Source: a virus
Length of the DNA stretch: 64,000 nt
Direction: 5' to 3' (one strand)
Virus record (IMG/VR): IMGVR_UViG_3300046323_000673
Span: 19,861 to 83,860 of that record
Shown: one piece after another, positions 33,443-40,451 of the stretch
Layout: each line of letters opens with the position of its first letter
Position numbering within the stretch: position 1 is the stretch's first letter
Translations under genes and position numbers: made by a program
Notes under the pieces: generated by a model
Told to the model about the DNA's origin: nothing
The model's input: the letters and a program-made list of their open reading frames with translations, nothing else
The model's database searches: none

Positions 33443-33537
33443 CGTTCGCGACGGGGTTTCCAGGGCGGTTCTTCCCCCGGTTCGCCCATTGTTTGAGCGA
33501 GACCGGGGATGGTTCCCGCTGCGCCAAGCACGGCACC
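33439..33537 (-). pseudogene. Detached 3' end of a minus-strand phage gene
   Basis: This fragment encodes GAVLGAAGTIPGLAQTMGEPG and following residues to a stop at 33439. Joining it to the codons at 36886 and above, with one copy of the 8-bp duplication, restores one frame (ILG followed by AVLGAAG). It is the C-terminus cut off from the gene at 36886-37401 by the insertion element. Confidence 0.8.
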
Positions 33538-33545
33538 AAGAATCG
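33538..33545. repeat. Target-site duplication, left copy
   Basis: AAGAATCG here is repeated directly at 36886-36893, flanking the insertion element. Eight-base duplications are within the range reported for IS1-family elements. Confidence 0.8.
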
Positions 33546-33861
33546 GGTAGTGGGGTAAGTACCCCAGTCGCAGTTTCAAATGGGACCACTTTGGGAACGC
33601 AAACGGTCGTACTTGACGAACCCTAGTCGATGACGATTTGTGCGTACCTGAACACGCGAACCGATGACAAGAATCGTCCGATCCATCGAATGAGTGCTTG
33701 ACCGTTGCAAAGTGGTCAAGTTTCACCGTGACAAACTACTAAACAATGTCCTAGCGCGCGGACAAACACTAGAAAACACTGCGTTTGGTGCTAGATTGGT
33801 CTTACTTGACGTGCACTGAAGAGTCGATTTGTTCGACGCCGGTGCGCTTCGCGAGGGGACC

Positions 33862-34959
33862 ATGTCGAACGTTTTGTCCGACGAGAAGCGTCTTGCCGTT
33901 CTTGCGGCATTGGTGGACGGCAATTCTGAGCGTGCGGTCGAACGCATGACCGACGTTGATCGGAAGACGGTTCGTCGACTTGCGATTGCGTTGGGTGAAG
34001 GTGCGGTCAACCTGCACAATCGTCTCGCGCGTGGGTTGTCGTGCTCTCTTGTCCAAGTCGATGAGATTTGGTCGTACGTGCAGAAGAAGGAAGCTCGCGT
34101 CACTGAGAAGGACGGCCCCGACGTAGGAGAGGCGTACACGTTCGTCGCGTTGGATTCGTCATCGCGGTTTGTCATTGGTTGGCACGTGGGCAAGCGTGAC
34201 CAAGCGTCGACAGACACCTTCATGCAGGACGTGCGTGCGCGGCTCGTTGTTATGCCCGCCATGACGTCGGACGGGTTCGCGCCGTATATCAGTGCGATCG
34301 GTGCGTCGTTCGGTCCTGGCATCGATTACGCGCAAACGATCAAGAATTACGGAAGCAAGGGACGTCGCGAGGGCGGATCGGATCACCGCTACGAGCCCCC
34401 TCGTGACCCGTTCATCACGAAGAAAAGCATCTTCGGCGCTCCGAACCTTGAACGCGCGAGCACGGCCTACGTAGAGCGAAACAACGGGACAATGCGCCAT
34501 CACATTGGACGCATGCGCCGCTTGTGTTTGGCATTTTCCAAGAAACTTCCGAACCATCGCGCGGCAATTGCGTTGGCGTACGTGCACTACAACCTTTGCC
34601 ACGTGGTCTCTACGTTGCGCGTAACGCCCGCGATGGCGGCGCACGTGACGGATCATGTTTGGGATCTTCGGGAGTTACTTGCGGCGTTGCTTGACGCTGC
34701 TCCTTGTGAAGCACCGGAGAAGCAGGTCCTTGCGTCTCGCGTGCCCGAAGTGACGCACCGCGAGCTTCCGAATAATCGCGGCTTTCTTCGGGTCGTGGAC
34801 GGCGGGAAAGCCAAACCTGTAGCGCCTACGCCGATCGCCCCTGTACCCGTTCCAATGGTTGCGACGGTAGCCGAACCCGAAATACCACGGGGGACGCAGC
34901 TCGATCTTTTTGCCTGGAAAACACGTGAAAGACAGCTTTCGCTGTTTCCCGATGCGTAA
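33862..34959 (+). CDS. IS1-family DDE transposase
   Basis: Start ATG 33862 with GAGGGG upstream. Residues 1-50 are a helix-turn-helix region (EKRLAVLAALVDGNSERAVERMTDVDRKTVRRLA). Catalytic segments follow: VDEIWSYV (first Asp, about residue 67), TSDGFAPYI (second Asp, about 136), and YVERNNGTMRHHIGRMRRLCLAFSKKLPNH (Glu), then LRVTPAMAAHVTDHVW, all typical of IS1-family transposases. The C-terminus is extended and carries QLDLF and QLSLF, two sliding-clamp-binding-like motifs. It acts on the element's ends by cut/copy of DNA; details are family knowledge. Confidence 0.9.
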   Translation: MSNVLSDEKRLAVLAALVDGNSERAVERMTDVDRKTVRRLAIALGEGAVNLHNRLARGLSCSLVQVDEIWSYVQKKEARVTEKDGPDVGEAYTFVALDSSSRFVIGWHVGKRDQASTDTFMQDVRARLVVMPAMTSDGFAPYISAIGASFGPGIDYAQTIKNYGSKGRREGGSDHRYEPPRDPFITKKSIFGAPNLERASTAYVERNNGTMRHHIGRMRRLCLAFSKKLPNHRAAIALAYVHYNLCHVVSTLRVTPAMAAHVTDHVWDLRELLAALLDAAPCEAPEKQVLASRVPEVTHRELPNNRGFLRVVDGGKAKPVAPTPIAPVPVPMVATVAEPEIPRGTQLDLFAWKTRERQLSLFPDA

Positions 34960-35029
34960 CAAATAGACGTTGCCAATAAACATGGTCTATTGCTTCAATC
35001 ATGTTCATCGATTTTGGGGACGTGTGACA

Positions 35030-35491
35030 ATGAAGCATGAGCGTAACAACTGGCCTCCGTCGTCGGCACAACTCGCGATCATAGACAAGAAGTGGCATCT
35101 GAGCGCAGAGCTACCACTTCCACCTGAAAGCACGTTGATCGAACATGCTTTTTTGATTGCGTGCGGTGTTCGACCAATGGCGTTGGTTTGCGCTATCGGT
35201 AATGATCCGGGAGCCGTGTACTATGTCGCGCTACGGCTTGACAAGTACGCGGTAAACGCTGGCGATAACGTGATCGCGTTTATGGTTCAGGATGATAACG
35301 GCGTCATGCAATGTGGATTTGCCGGTGCACCATGGGTCATCGATATGCTTCGATTTGCATACAGCACAGCCGCTGCGGACCATAAGCACGAGATAATCGG
35401 GCTACTGCTTGGCTACAGTGCCAACGCCATCGACCGTCATGCGTGTTTCAATGCGGGCAAACCCGTAATTAACCCAATAGGTCAAGTTTGA
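35030..35491 (+). CDS. Passenger gene in insertion element, 153 aa
   Basis: Start ATG 35030 is preferred, 34982 possible. The sequence is alpha/beta (EHAFLIACGVRPMALVCAIGNDPGAVYYVALRLDKYA) and ends in a hydrophobic helix region. No family is recognised. It lies just downstream of the transposase and overlaps the following convergent gene by 23 bases. Confidence 0.5.
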   Translation: MKHERNNWPPSSAQLAIIDKKWHLSAELPLPPESTLIEHAFLIACGVRPMALVCAIGNDPGAVYYVALRLDKYAVNAGDNVIAFMVQDDNGVMQCGFAGAPWVIDMLRFAYSTAAADHKHEIIGLLLGYSANAIDRHACFNAGKPVINPIGQV

Positions 35492-35867
35492 CCGCATACC
35501 AATCGCATTGGGGGCACATGGTACATCTAGTAAACTCGTCAGATTTTATCAGTCGGACTTCCTTCATGTGGCCACACACGCTCAAATAGCTACCCGTGAA
35601 TGGCACTTTGCCATTAAGCGTTGTCTTATTGGCTATGAGTTCACGAGCATTCTTTTGCACGCTTAGCGATCGCATTACATCATCGCTTTGGCGTGCTGCT
35701 ATTACCATGTGTATCGAATTTGTACTCTCGAACAGTACCGGATTAACGGATATAACTTCGTACGAACCGTTCGTCAGTTCGTCGAGCGTGGCTTTCGCCT
35801 TTTCTAGCGGCACTGTGCGCACTTCCCAAGTGTAGACAGTGTGGAGAGGCAAAGGTTTGTCGGCCAT
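35469..35867 (-). CDS. Passenger gene with Cys cluster, 132 aa
   Basis: The N-terminal part is alpha/beta (YTWEVRTVPLEKAKATLDELTNGSYEVISVNPVLF); the C-terminus contains SVCGH and RCTMCPQCDW, enough for a zinc site. Start ATG 35867. Function unknown. Orientation is opposite to the transposase. Confidence 0.5.
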   Translation of the reverse strand: MADKPLPLHTVYTWEVRTVPLEKAKATLDELTNGSYEVISVNPVLFESTNSIHMVIAARQSDDVMRSLSVQKNARELIANKTTLNGKVPFTGSYLSVCGHMKEVRLIKSDEFTRCTMCPQCDWYAVKLDLLG

Positions 35868-35879
35868 GGATCGGATCCC

Positions 35880-36194
35880 ATGGCGAGCGCACGCAACACG
35901 AATCCCTTGACTCGGGACCGTTACCCCTTCATCATCGCACGCATCCGTGACGGGATGGCGGGCGAGTCTGTCGGGGCGAAAGCCGCGCGGCTCGCCCTTC
36001 TACTTTTGTTGTCAACCGCTAAACGTCCAGACAAGCCCAAACGTTCAGCGTGTGAATGGATGGAACACCACGGCGAGCCAGTCAATGGGGCATTGTGTGG
36101 AATTTTCTACGCAATTCTAAGCAATTGGAATTGCTCACGAATGCGAGACAAGAGGGGCAGTTGTCGCGTCAATCCGTGCTTCGATCTCGCGTAA
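35880..36194 (+). CDS. Possible passenger gene, 104 aa
   Basis: Arg/Ala-rich small frame diverging from the 35867 gene with only 12 bases between. It contains a helical basic region (PFIIARIRDGMAGESVGAKAARLALLLLLSTAKRPDKPKR). The end overlaps the convergent gene at 36135. Coding status is uncertain; no family is recognised. Confidence 0.35.
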   Translation: MASARNTNPLTRDRYPFIIARIRDGMAGESVGAKAARLALLLLLSTAKRPDKPKRSACEWMEHHGEPVNGALCGIFYAILSNWNCSRMRDKRGSCRVNPCFDLA

Positions 36195-36392
36195 ACCCTT
36201 CAAGATCTCCCGACGTAGGAACACGCGTGAATGCACGCGTTTATCAGGCGTCGCGGTAGCGTCTTCGACCAACGAACGAAGGTTCGTCACAACGGGACGA
36301 AGCAGATCCGCATAGGCCGCAAGGGCCGCGGGATCGGAAGTCTGGATCGCGGCACGTATCCGCGCGCGTTCCCTCACTCGGGATCGGCTCAT
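36135..36392 (-). CDS. Small protein paired with HTH regulator, 85 aa
   Basis: ATG 36392 overlaps the TGA of the HTH gene (ATGA), so the two form an operon. The product is a basic helical protein (MSRSRVRERARIRAAIQTSDPAALAAYADLLRPVVTN). A regulator with a small coupled partner resembles toxin-antitoxin or regulator pairs, but no toxin motif is visible. Confidence 0.5.
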   Translation of the reverse strand: MSRSRVRERARIRAAIQTSDPAALAAYADLLRPVVTNLRSLVEDATATPDKRVHSRVFLRREILKGLREIEARIDATTAPLVSHS

Positions 36393-36733
36393 GCTGCCCT
36401 CCCGATGATCGGCGTCGTGACGACAACCTTCCCGCCTAGAAGGACCTCTACAGGCACCTTTGCCACGGCCGCCAAACGGATCGCGAACGTTCCGGTAGGC
36501 GGGATCCCGTTGGGATTTGCGATGCGTCGAAGCGTCCCGGATGGGATCCCGGTTTGGACGGCGAGACAAGCGAAGCTTCCGAACGCGCGCTTCAACTTAC
36601 GCACGGCGACGCGTACGGCCTTAGTTTCTTCGGGGGATAACTTCAACGCGTCGGAACGACGGCGCTTTGCGGGGGATGTTTTAGACGTGTCGTTTTCTTG
36701 GCCAGCTTCGCTAGGCCAGGATAGATCGAACAT
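36389..36733 (-). CDS. Helix-turn-helix regulator (XRE-like), 114 aa
   Basis: After a basic N-terminal arm, residues 40-100 read as a Cro/CI-type domain: VRVAVRKLKRAFGSFACLAVQTGIPSGTLRRIANP then PPTGTFAIRLAAVAKVPVEVLLGG. It probably regulates genes of the insertion element, being close to its right end and transcribed inward on the minus strand. Direct evidence for targets is lacking. Confidence 0.6.
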   Translation of the reverse strand: MFDLSWPSEAGQENDTSKTSPAKRRRSDALKLSPEETKAVRVAVRKLKRAFGSFACLAVQTGIPSGTLRRIANPNGIPPTGTFAIRLAAVAKVPVEVLLGGKVVVTTPIIGRAA

Positions 36734-36885
36734 GGGCGTGACCTCGTAGAGCGGGGTTGCGTCAAGTCGCCTCGGAGGGTTTCCAGATCCTTCGGGGCGA
36801 CGCCTTTTCAGGCACGCACATTCTACATCGCCGCAAGTTCGATCGTGTTAAATGGGACCACTATTCATGAAAGTACCCCACTACC

Positions 36886-36893
36886 AAGAATCG
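36886..36893. repeat. Target-site duplication, right copy
   Basis: AAGAATCG, identical to 33538-33545 on the other side of the insertion element. Confidence 0.8.
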
Positions 36894-37401
36894 CCATTGT
36901 CGCGATTCTTGCATTTCGATTCACGCGGCGATATGCGGGCGATTGATTCGGGCGATGAACCGTCACCTCCATTTGATCTGAACCTGGCATCGCGGGATCA
37001 ACCCCGGTGATGTATTCGCTCGCAACGGGCGTTCCTTGGGGCGTGCCTTCCTGTTCCTGCACGTCGGTTGTCTTGTGTTCGGCACGCTCGGGAACTGCCA
37101 GTTGCGGCGCGGCAAATTCACCATTCACCCATTCAATGATCTCACGTTCACCATCTGGTAAAACGTACCTAAGTTTGGGCGAATCGTAATACCAGTATAC
37201 GAGACGTCCATCGGGCAACCTTGACTCGTGATGATTGTGCACATTGGCGCAATCATACGCATTGTATTGGCATACAATGCCGGAAGGATGAAGCGCGTGG
37301 CAATATGACGGCTTCTGTTTGGGAAAGTCGGGATGACCCGCGGTGATGGGTTTCCCGTACCATTCCCCAAGTCGAGCATTGTTTCGTTTCGCTTCACCCA
37401 T
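36886..37401 (-). pseudogene. 5' part of an IS-interrupted phage gene (MGEAKRN protein)
   Basis: The frame begins MGEAKRNNARLGEWYG at 37401 and runs to the insertion point. It now ends inside the element (stop at 36865, after the added GSGVLS). Rejoined with 33439-33537 the intact gene would encode 204 residues ending in a Pro/Arg-rich tail (EEPPWKPRRER). The N-terminal half holds conserved-looking H/C residues (SYCHALHPSGIVCQYNAYDC, a possible metal site). It overlaps the MazG-like gene by eight bases upstream. Confidence 0.8.
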
Positions 37402-38449
37402 TTAAGCACCTATCACAGTGGCGCATTCGTACATCGCCATCCTTCGAAAACAGCTTGATCCCGTGAACCGGACATTCGTCAATCGGAACATGCGCGGAAT
37501 AAGCGAATGCACTCTCATCACGAACAATTAATTGCTCATTGCCCAACCATCCTTGTTTGCGCAGTTCACCGACGATATCAGCAGGCGTCCACCCCGGCGG
37601 CTTCAATCGCTTCCCATCGCTTTCGCGTTTGGGCCCGTCTTTCTTCGCCATGTTTGCGGCGTGGATCGCGCGTGCAATTGGTCGACCATCGACGCCACAT
37701 GCAACCCGCGCCCCTTCGATAACCACGTCGAGATCGCCCAACGCGTCGATGAATTCGGGGAAGTCGACTTTGATTCGTCCATCTTTGATAATCGCAAGAA
37801 TCGAATCTTGGATTGATTCCAATTCCATGCACTCCGCTTCACCGCCGCCATAAATGCCTTGATTTCCAAACACGGAATCAAGCAGCTCGACGAACTCTTC
37901 CGCAATGAGCCGCAATCGAAAGCGCACGGTCGCATCGCTCGGAATGCCAGGCGTATCCCGACGCTCTTGGTCGGGAAGCACAACCGTGAACAGCTCGCGA
38001 ACCTGCGTTGTGCGGTCATTGGCGCGGCATTGTTCAAGCTCTTTGCGCATACGCTGAACATCGAGTGCGATACCATCGCCGCCGTTTTCGGATGCATGCC
38101 CAACGTGCGCAAGTTCGGCTGAAACGTCGCGGATGACTTCGCGGAAACAATCGCGGTACATATCGCGTTCAATACGCATTTCGTCAAGTTGTTTTTGCAA
38201 TAAGCGGATCGAACTATGCTTCTCGATGAACGCAATGCATTCGGGCGGCGCACCATCCTCCGCGCGTTGATGCCACGCGTCGGAAAGCTCCTGCTTAAAG
38301 TCGTGGATCAAGTCATAGTCGTCAGTACCGTCACCATCCCGTTTTGCGATGATGTGGCTGTACGCATCCGAGATCATGGATCGTGCCCACGCATCGAAGA
38401 ATTCGTCGAGTTCATTGGCGTCGTCGTTGGGTGTTTGCTCTTGAGTCAT
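37394..38449 (-). CDS. MazG-like NTP pyrophosphohydrolase with N-terminal extension
   Basis: A 351-residue protein. The C-terminal half contains the all-alpha NTP-PPase pattern: RFRLRLIAEEFVELLDSVFG (first metal-binding EExxE-like helix), then IDALGDLDVVIEGARVACGVDGRPIARAIHAANMAK and LKPPGWTPADI. Such enzymes hydrolyse NTPs or (p)ppGpp to monophosphates and are frequent in phages. The N-terminal 170 residues are a charged helical extension, and a short Cys/His tail (CPVHGIKL...RMRHCDRC) could bind zinc. GGAGC precedes ATG 38449, and CATGAA lies near palindrome P13. Confidence 0.75.
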   Translation of the reverse strand: MTQEQTPNDDANELDEFFDAWARSMISDAYSHIIAKRDGDGTDDYDLIHDFKQELSDAWHQRAEDGAPPECIAFIEKHSSIRLLQKQLDEMRIERDMYRDCFREVIRDVSAELAHVGHASENGGDGIALDVQRMRKELEQCRANDRTTQVRELFTVVLPDQERRDTPGIPSDATVRFRLRLIAEEFVELLDSVFGNQGIYGGGEAECMELESIQDSILAIIKDGRIKVDFPEFIDALGDLDVVIEGARVACGVDGRPIARAIHAANMAKKDGPKRESDGKRLKPPGWTPADIVGELRKQGWLGNEQLIVRDESAFAYSAHVPIDECPVHGIKLFSKDGDVRMRHCDRCLNG

Positions 38450-38486
38450 CGGGGGGAAGCTCCTTCGTTTGGGTTCATGGCACACA

Positions 38487-38516
38487 AAATCCAATTGGAT
38501 CGATCCAATTGGATTT
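38487..38516. promoter_or_regulatory. 30-bp palindrome, copy P13 (exact)
   Basis: Exact copy between divergent genes. The minus side has TGTGTGC then CATGAA towards the MazG-like gene; the plus side leads to a near-consensus sigma70 promoter 38 bases away. Confidence 0.85.
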
Positions 38517-38554
38517 TGTCGGCAGTAGTACGAAAAGAAAACAAACAACATCAC

Positions 38555-38583
38555 TTGACACCCTAGGCATCATGCCCTATATA
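38555..38583 (+). promoter_or_regulatory. Strong sigma70-like promoter, cassette A
   Basis: TTGACA (38555-38560), a 17-bp spacer and TATATA (38578-38583). The 55-base leader that follows closely matches the leader of the promoter at 39591 (shared TATATATGGGTTGTCGACGG and ACAAGGGAGC). Confidence 0.8.
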
Positions 38584-38632
38584 TGGGTTGTCGACGGCGC
38601 GATGAGTGCTGCAACAAGGGAGCTGGACGAAG

Positions 38633-38836
38633 ATGAACATCGGGGACGTGGTAACCGCAAAGGTTCGATGTGAAGTGGTTGAGCTTGTTGTGTCGTCGGT
38701 GATTCAGGTTTCCGACGCGATGAAGCAAGCCAAGCCCGGTATTGTGTGTACGATCATCGCAGAAGGCAGCCACAAGCGTACGCAGTTGTGCAAGATCGCT
38801 GACGTGTTCTCTGATGGTTGCGTTGCTTGGATGTGA
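38633..38836 (+). CDS. Small beta-rich protein of cassette A, 67 aa
   Basis: Start ATG 38633 with AAGGGAGC upstream. The sequence MNIGDVVTAKVRCEVVELVV...KRTQLCKIADVFSDGCVAWM suggests a small SH3-like or OB-like beta barrel. It is expressed from the strong promoter at 38555 and followed by a hairpin. Function unknown; a short highly expressed host-takeover or regulatory protein would fit, but that is inference. Confidence 0.6.
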   Translation: MNIGDVVTAKVRCEVVELVVSSVIQVSDAMKQAKPGIVCTIIAEGSHKRTQLCKIADVFSDGCVAWM

Positions 38837-38861
38837 TGAGCCAATCGCATCTTTGATGAAC

Positions 38862-38879
38862 CCCGACGATAGCGCCGGG
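38862..38879 (+). terminator. Hairpin after cassette A gene
   Basis: CCCGACG, ATAG, CGCCGGG forms a 7-bp stem with one mismatch, preceded by GATGAAC as at the matching terminator of cassette B (39924). There is no long T-run, so termination is less certain. Confidence 0.45.
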
Positions 38880-39207
38880 CTCAGTGCGTTAAGTGCCTAG
38901 AACATTGTCACAAGACGGCCCCTGGAACGCGTCGACATTCCCGAACCACCAAAGACACGACCGAACCAACCAACGACGCACCTTGCCCGGTTCTATTGCG
39001 AACGAAATACGTTCACGACCGGGCGAGTGTTACGCGTTTGGGCTAGCGGGTCGTGCGGCGTGAGGGGGTAGGGGGTTTTGTTGTTGCCGTTTGGGAGACG
39101 GCTGCGCGTTCGCTTGCCGTCGTGGCGATGGGTTCAAGTACAGCGCGTTCACCACTCGCACTTGGTCCAACAACATCACGTCGCGACGTCGTTGCGTGCA
39201 ACGCAAC

Positions 39208-39231
39208 GGAGCACTCCGCTAGGAGTGCTCC
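39208..39231. terminator. Perfect 10-bp hairpin
   Basis: GGAGCACTCC, GCTA, GGAGTGCTCC is a perfect stem-loop without a T-run. It shares its first G with the preceding hairpin (39190-39208), so two stems stand back to back. It could act as a terminator or be part of a larger RNA structure. Confidence 0.45.
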
Positions 39232-39375
39232 TGAGACAATGATCAAGTATGATTACGAAATATAGCGATATATTGCGTAAGATCTAAGTATTTCGATCCC
39301 ATACAAAATAGTACCTTGACACCTTGCCTATGTCACGTCACCCTAGAGGGCGGCGGGAGGGGAAGGTCTGGATCT

Positions 39376-39411
39376 TACGCGTGCGTGTGTGCGCATGCGC
39401 GTGTACGCGTG
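39376..39411. other. Alternating pyrimidine-purine tract (Z-DNA potential)
   Basis: Thirty-six bases alternate strictly between pyrimidine and purine (TACGCGTGCGTG... to GTACGCGTG), mostly CG and TG steps. Such tracts can adopt left-handed Z-DNA under negative supercoiling. The alternation resumes with a phase slip for another few bases. Confidence 0.6.
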
Positions 39412-39513
39412 ACGTGCGCGAGGGGCGATCGAATGAGGTGTGGGCGACCTGAGACGTCCACACGTGACGAGTTTGGACCATCGCCGGGACGTGTTTTGCT
39501 ATGTTACCCGATG

Positions 39514-39543
39514 AAATCCAATTGGATCGATCCAATTGGATTT
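39514..39543. promoter_or_regulatory. 30-bp palindrome, copy P14 (exact)
   Basis: Exact copy. CATCGGG plus TAACAT is on its left side and points leftward into the noncoding block; the sigma70-like promoter of cassette B lies 47 bases to its right. Confidence 0.85.
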
Positions 39544-39590
39544 GCATTTTGGTTGTTGAACGTACCGAAAATAAAAAGATCAAGATCGTC

Positions 39591-39619
39591 TTGACTACCT
39601 AGACAACATGCCCTATATA
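39591..39619 (+). promoter_or_regulatory. Strong sigma70-like promoter, cassette B
   Basis: TTGACT (39591-39596), 17-bp spacer, TATATA (39614-39619). The spacer end CATGCCC and the following leader match cassette A at 38555, showing duplication of the control region. Confidence 0.8.
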
Positions 39620-39668
39620 TGGGTTGTCGACGGCGTGATGGGTGCCGAGACAAGGGAGCAAGACGCGC

Positions 39669-39902
39669 ATGAACACGACGGACGCAAACGGCAAGACCCT
39701 AGATCAAGCTCGTGAATACGCACAGGCCACCGCGAACAAGCTTGGCGCGTCCACGAACGATCGAGTCGTCACGCTGAACCAGCTCTACCATTCGAAGCGT
39801 CGCTGGTCATACGGCGTGCGCTTTGAACTTCCAGGCGATTTGACGACGAAGGTCGTGGACGGCTCGCGCATCGAATCGGTTGAACAGTTTTACCCACAAT
39901 GA
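39669..39902 (+). CDS. Small protein of cassette B, 77 aa
   Basis: Start ATG 39669 with AAGGGAGCAAG upstream. The sequence has a helical first half (DQAREYAQATANKLGASTND) and a strand-rich second half (RRWSYGVRFELPGDLTTKVVDGSRIESVEQFYP). It is unrelated to the cassette A protein although promoter, leader and terminator are shared. Function unknown. Confidence 0.6.
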   Translation: MNTTDANGKTLDQAREYAQATANKLGASTNDRVVTLNQLYHSKRRWSYGVRFELPGDLTTKVVDGSRIESVEQFYPQ

Positions 39903-39923
39903 GATCCACGCATTCCTGATGAA

Positions 39924-39946
39924 CCCCGACGATGGCGTCGGGGTTT
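39924..39946 (+). terminator. Rho-independent-like terminator of cassette B
   Basis: CCCCGAC, GATGGC, GTCGGGG (39924-39943) is a perfect 7-bp stem followed by TTT. Confidence 0.65.
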
Positions 39947-39969
39947 GGTGCGTTGAAGGGTAGGAGATC

Positions 39970-40278
39970 ATGAGCATGTGTTGCAGGAATCATCTGTTGT
40001 GTTTGGGCCTTGGCGCGGATTGCGCGCCTCCCATTGAACTTGAAGTGCTTTTCAATGGGGAGCTTTCGCGCACGATTCCCGTGTCGAACACTTCACCCGA
40101 AGCGATTCACGAGGCGCTCGATTCGGCTCCCATGGGCGGGGGTTGGGGCGTGCGTATCAAGAGCACCGCCGATATCCTCGACTTGATTGGTGCATTTCAC
40201 ACAGTGGCAACTGCAAGTGGTTGGGTTTTCGAGTCTCAGTTTGGGATGATGTTTGATTGTGCCGAGGTTTCGCAATGA
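39970..40278 (+). CDS. Hypothetical protein, 102 aa
   Basis: Preceded by GGGTAGGAGATC, a good ribosome site. Cys-rich N-terminus (MSMCCRNHLLCLGLGADC), then alpha/beta sequence (IELEVLFNGELSRTIPVSNTSPEAIHEALD). First gene of a row of overlapping small genes (39970-42256), each coupled by ATGA. Role unknown. Confidence 0.55.
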   Translation: MSMCCRNHLLCLGLGADCAPPIELEVLFNGELSRTIPVSNTSPEAIHEALDSAPMGGGWGVRIKSTADILDLIGAFHTVATASGWVFESQFGMMFDCAEVSQ

Positions 40279-40451
40279 CACGGGCGGCACAGGAACTCAC
40301 GAGTATCGTCGACGACTACGAGCGGGAAGCAAACGAGTTCGAACAATGCGCGGCGATGCGTCGCGGTGACATGAAGCTCGAGCGGGAAGCGATGACTTGC
40401 CGCTCGGAAGCACGCAGGGTTCGTCAAGAATTGGAAAGGTTTGGACGATGA
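40275..40451 (+). CDS. Small coiled-coil protein, 58 aa
   Basis: ATG 40275 overlaps the upstream TGA. The sequence is a charged helix (DDYEREANEFEQCAAMRRGDMKLEREAMTCRSEARRVRQEL). Its stop overlaps the next start. Function unknown. Confidence 0.5.
   Translation: MTRAAQELTSIVDDYEREANEFEQCAAMRRGDMKLEREAMTCRSEARRVRQELERFGR

Larger units (their letters stand above)
33546..36885. mobile_element. 3.34-kb IS1-family-like insertion element with passenger genes
   Basis: The ends are inverted repeats: GGTAGTGGGGTA (33546-33557) and its complement TACCCCACTACC (36874-36885). AAGAATCG is duplicated outside. Inside are an IS1-family transposase, at least three further genes and a helix-turn-helix regulator operon. 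Subterminal AAATGGGACCACT occurs at 33578-33590 and 36850-36862 in the same orientation. No copy of the phage palindrome occurs inside, consistent with foreign origin. The element splits a phage gene. It is much larger than a minimal IS1-type element. Confidence 0.85.
38881..39513. other. Structured noncoding block between cassettes
   Basis: No convincing gene is present in about 630 bases. Stem-loops include GCCCGGT/ACCGGGC (38985-39024) with an inner GAACG/CGTTC stem, GACGGC/GCCGTC (39097-39121), CGTTGCGT/ACGCAACG (39190-39208) and GGAGCACTCC/GGAGTGCTCC (39208-39231). An AT-rich stretch (39232-39310) with ATATAGCGATATAT follows, and then an alternating purine-pyrimidine tract. The block lies at the junction of structural and replication modules and could be an origin, a noncoding RNA, or both. 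Confidence 0.45.

Noticed and set aside
33862-34959. IS1595/ISXO2-type assignment for the transposase (also 8-bp duplications)
   Set aside because: The DEIWSYV, SDGFAPYI and YVERNNGTMR...FSKKL segments and the TPAMAAHVTDHVW end match IS1-family proteins better.
34960-35040. Right end of a compact IS directly after the transposase
   Set aside because: No sequence related to GGTAGTGGGGTA is present there, whereas a perfect end with an 8-bp duplication is found at 36874-36893.
39315-39345. TTGACA at 39315 as a third strong promoter
   Set aside because: No acceptable -10 at 16-18 bases and no gene downstream; it may be a decayed relative of the cassette promoters.
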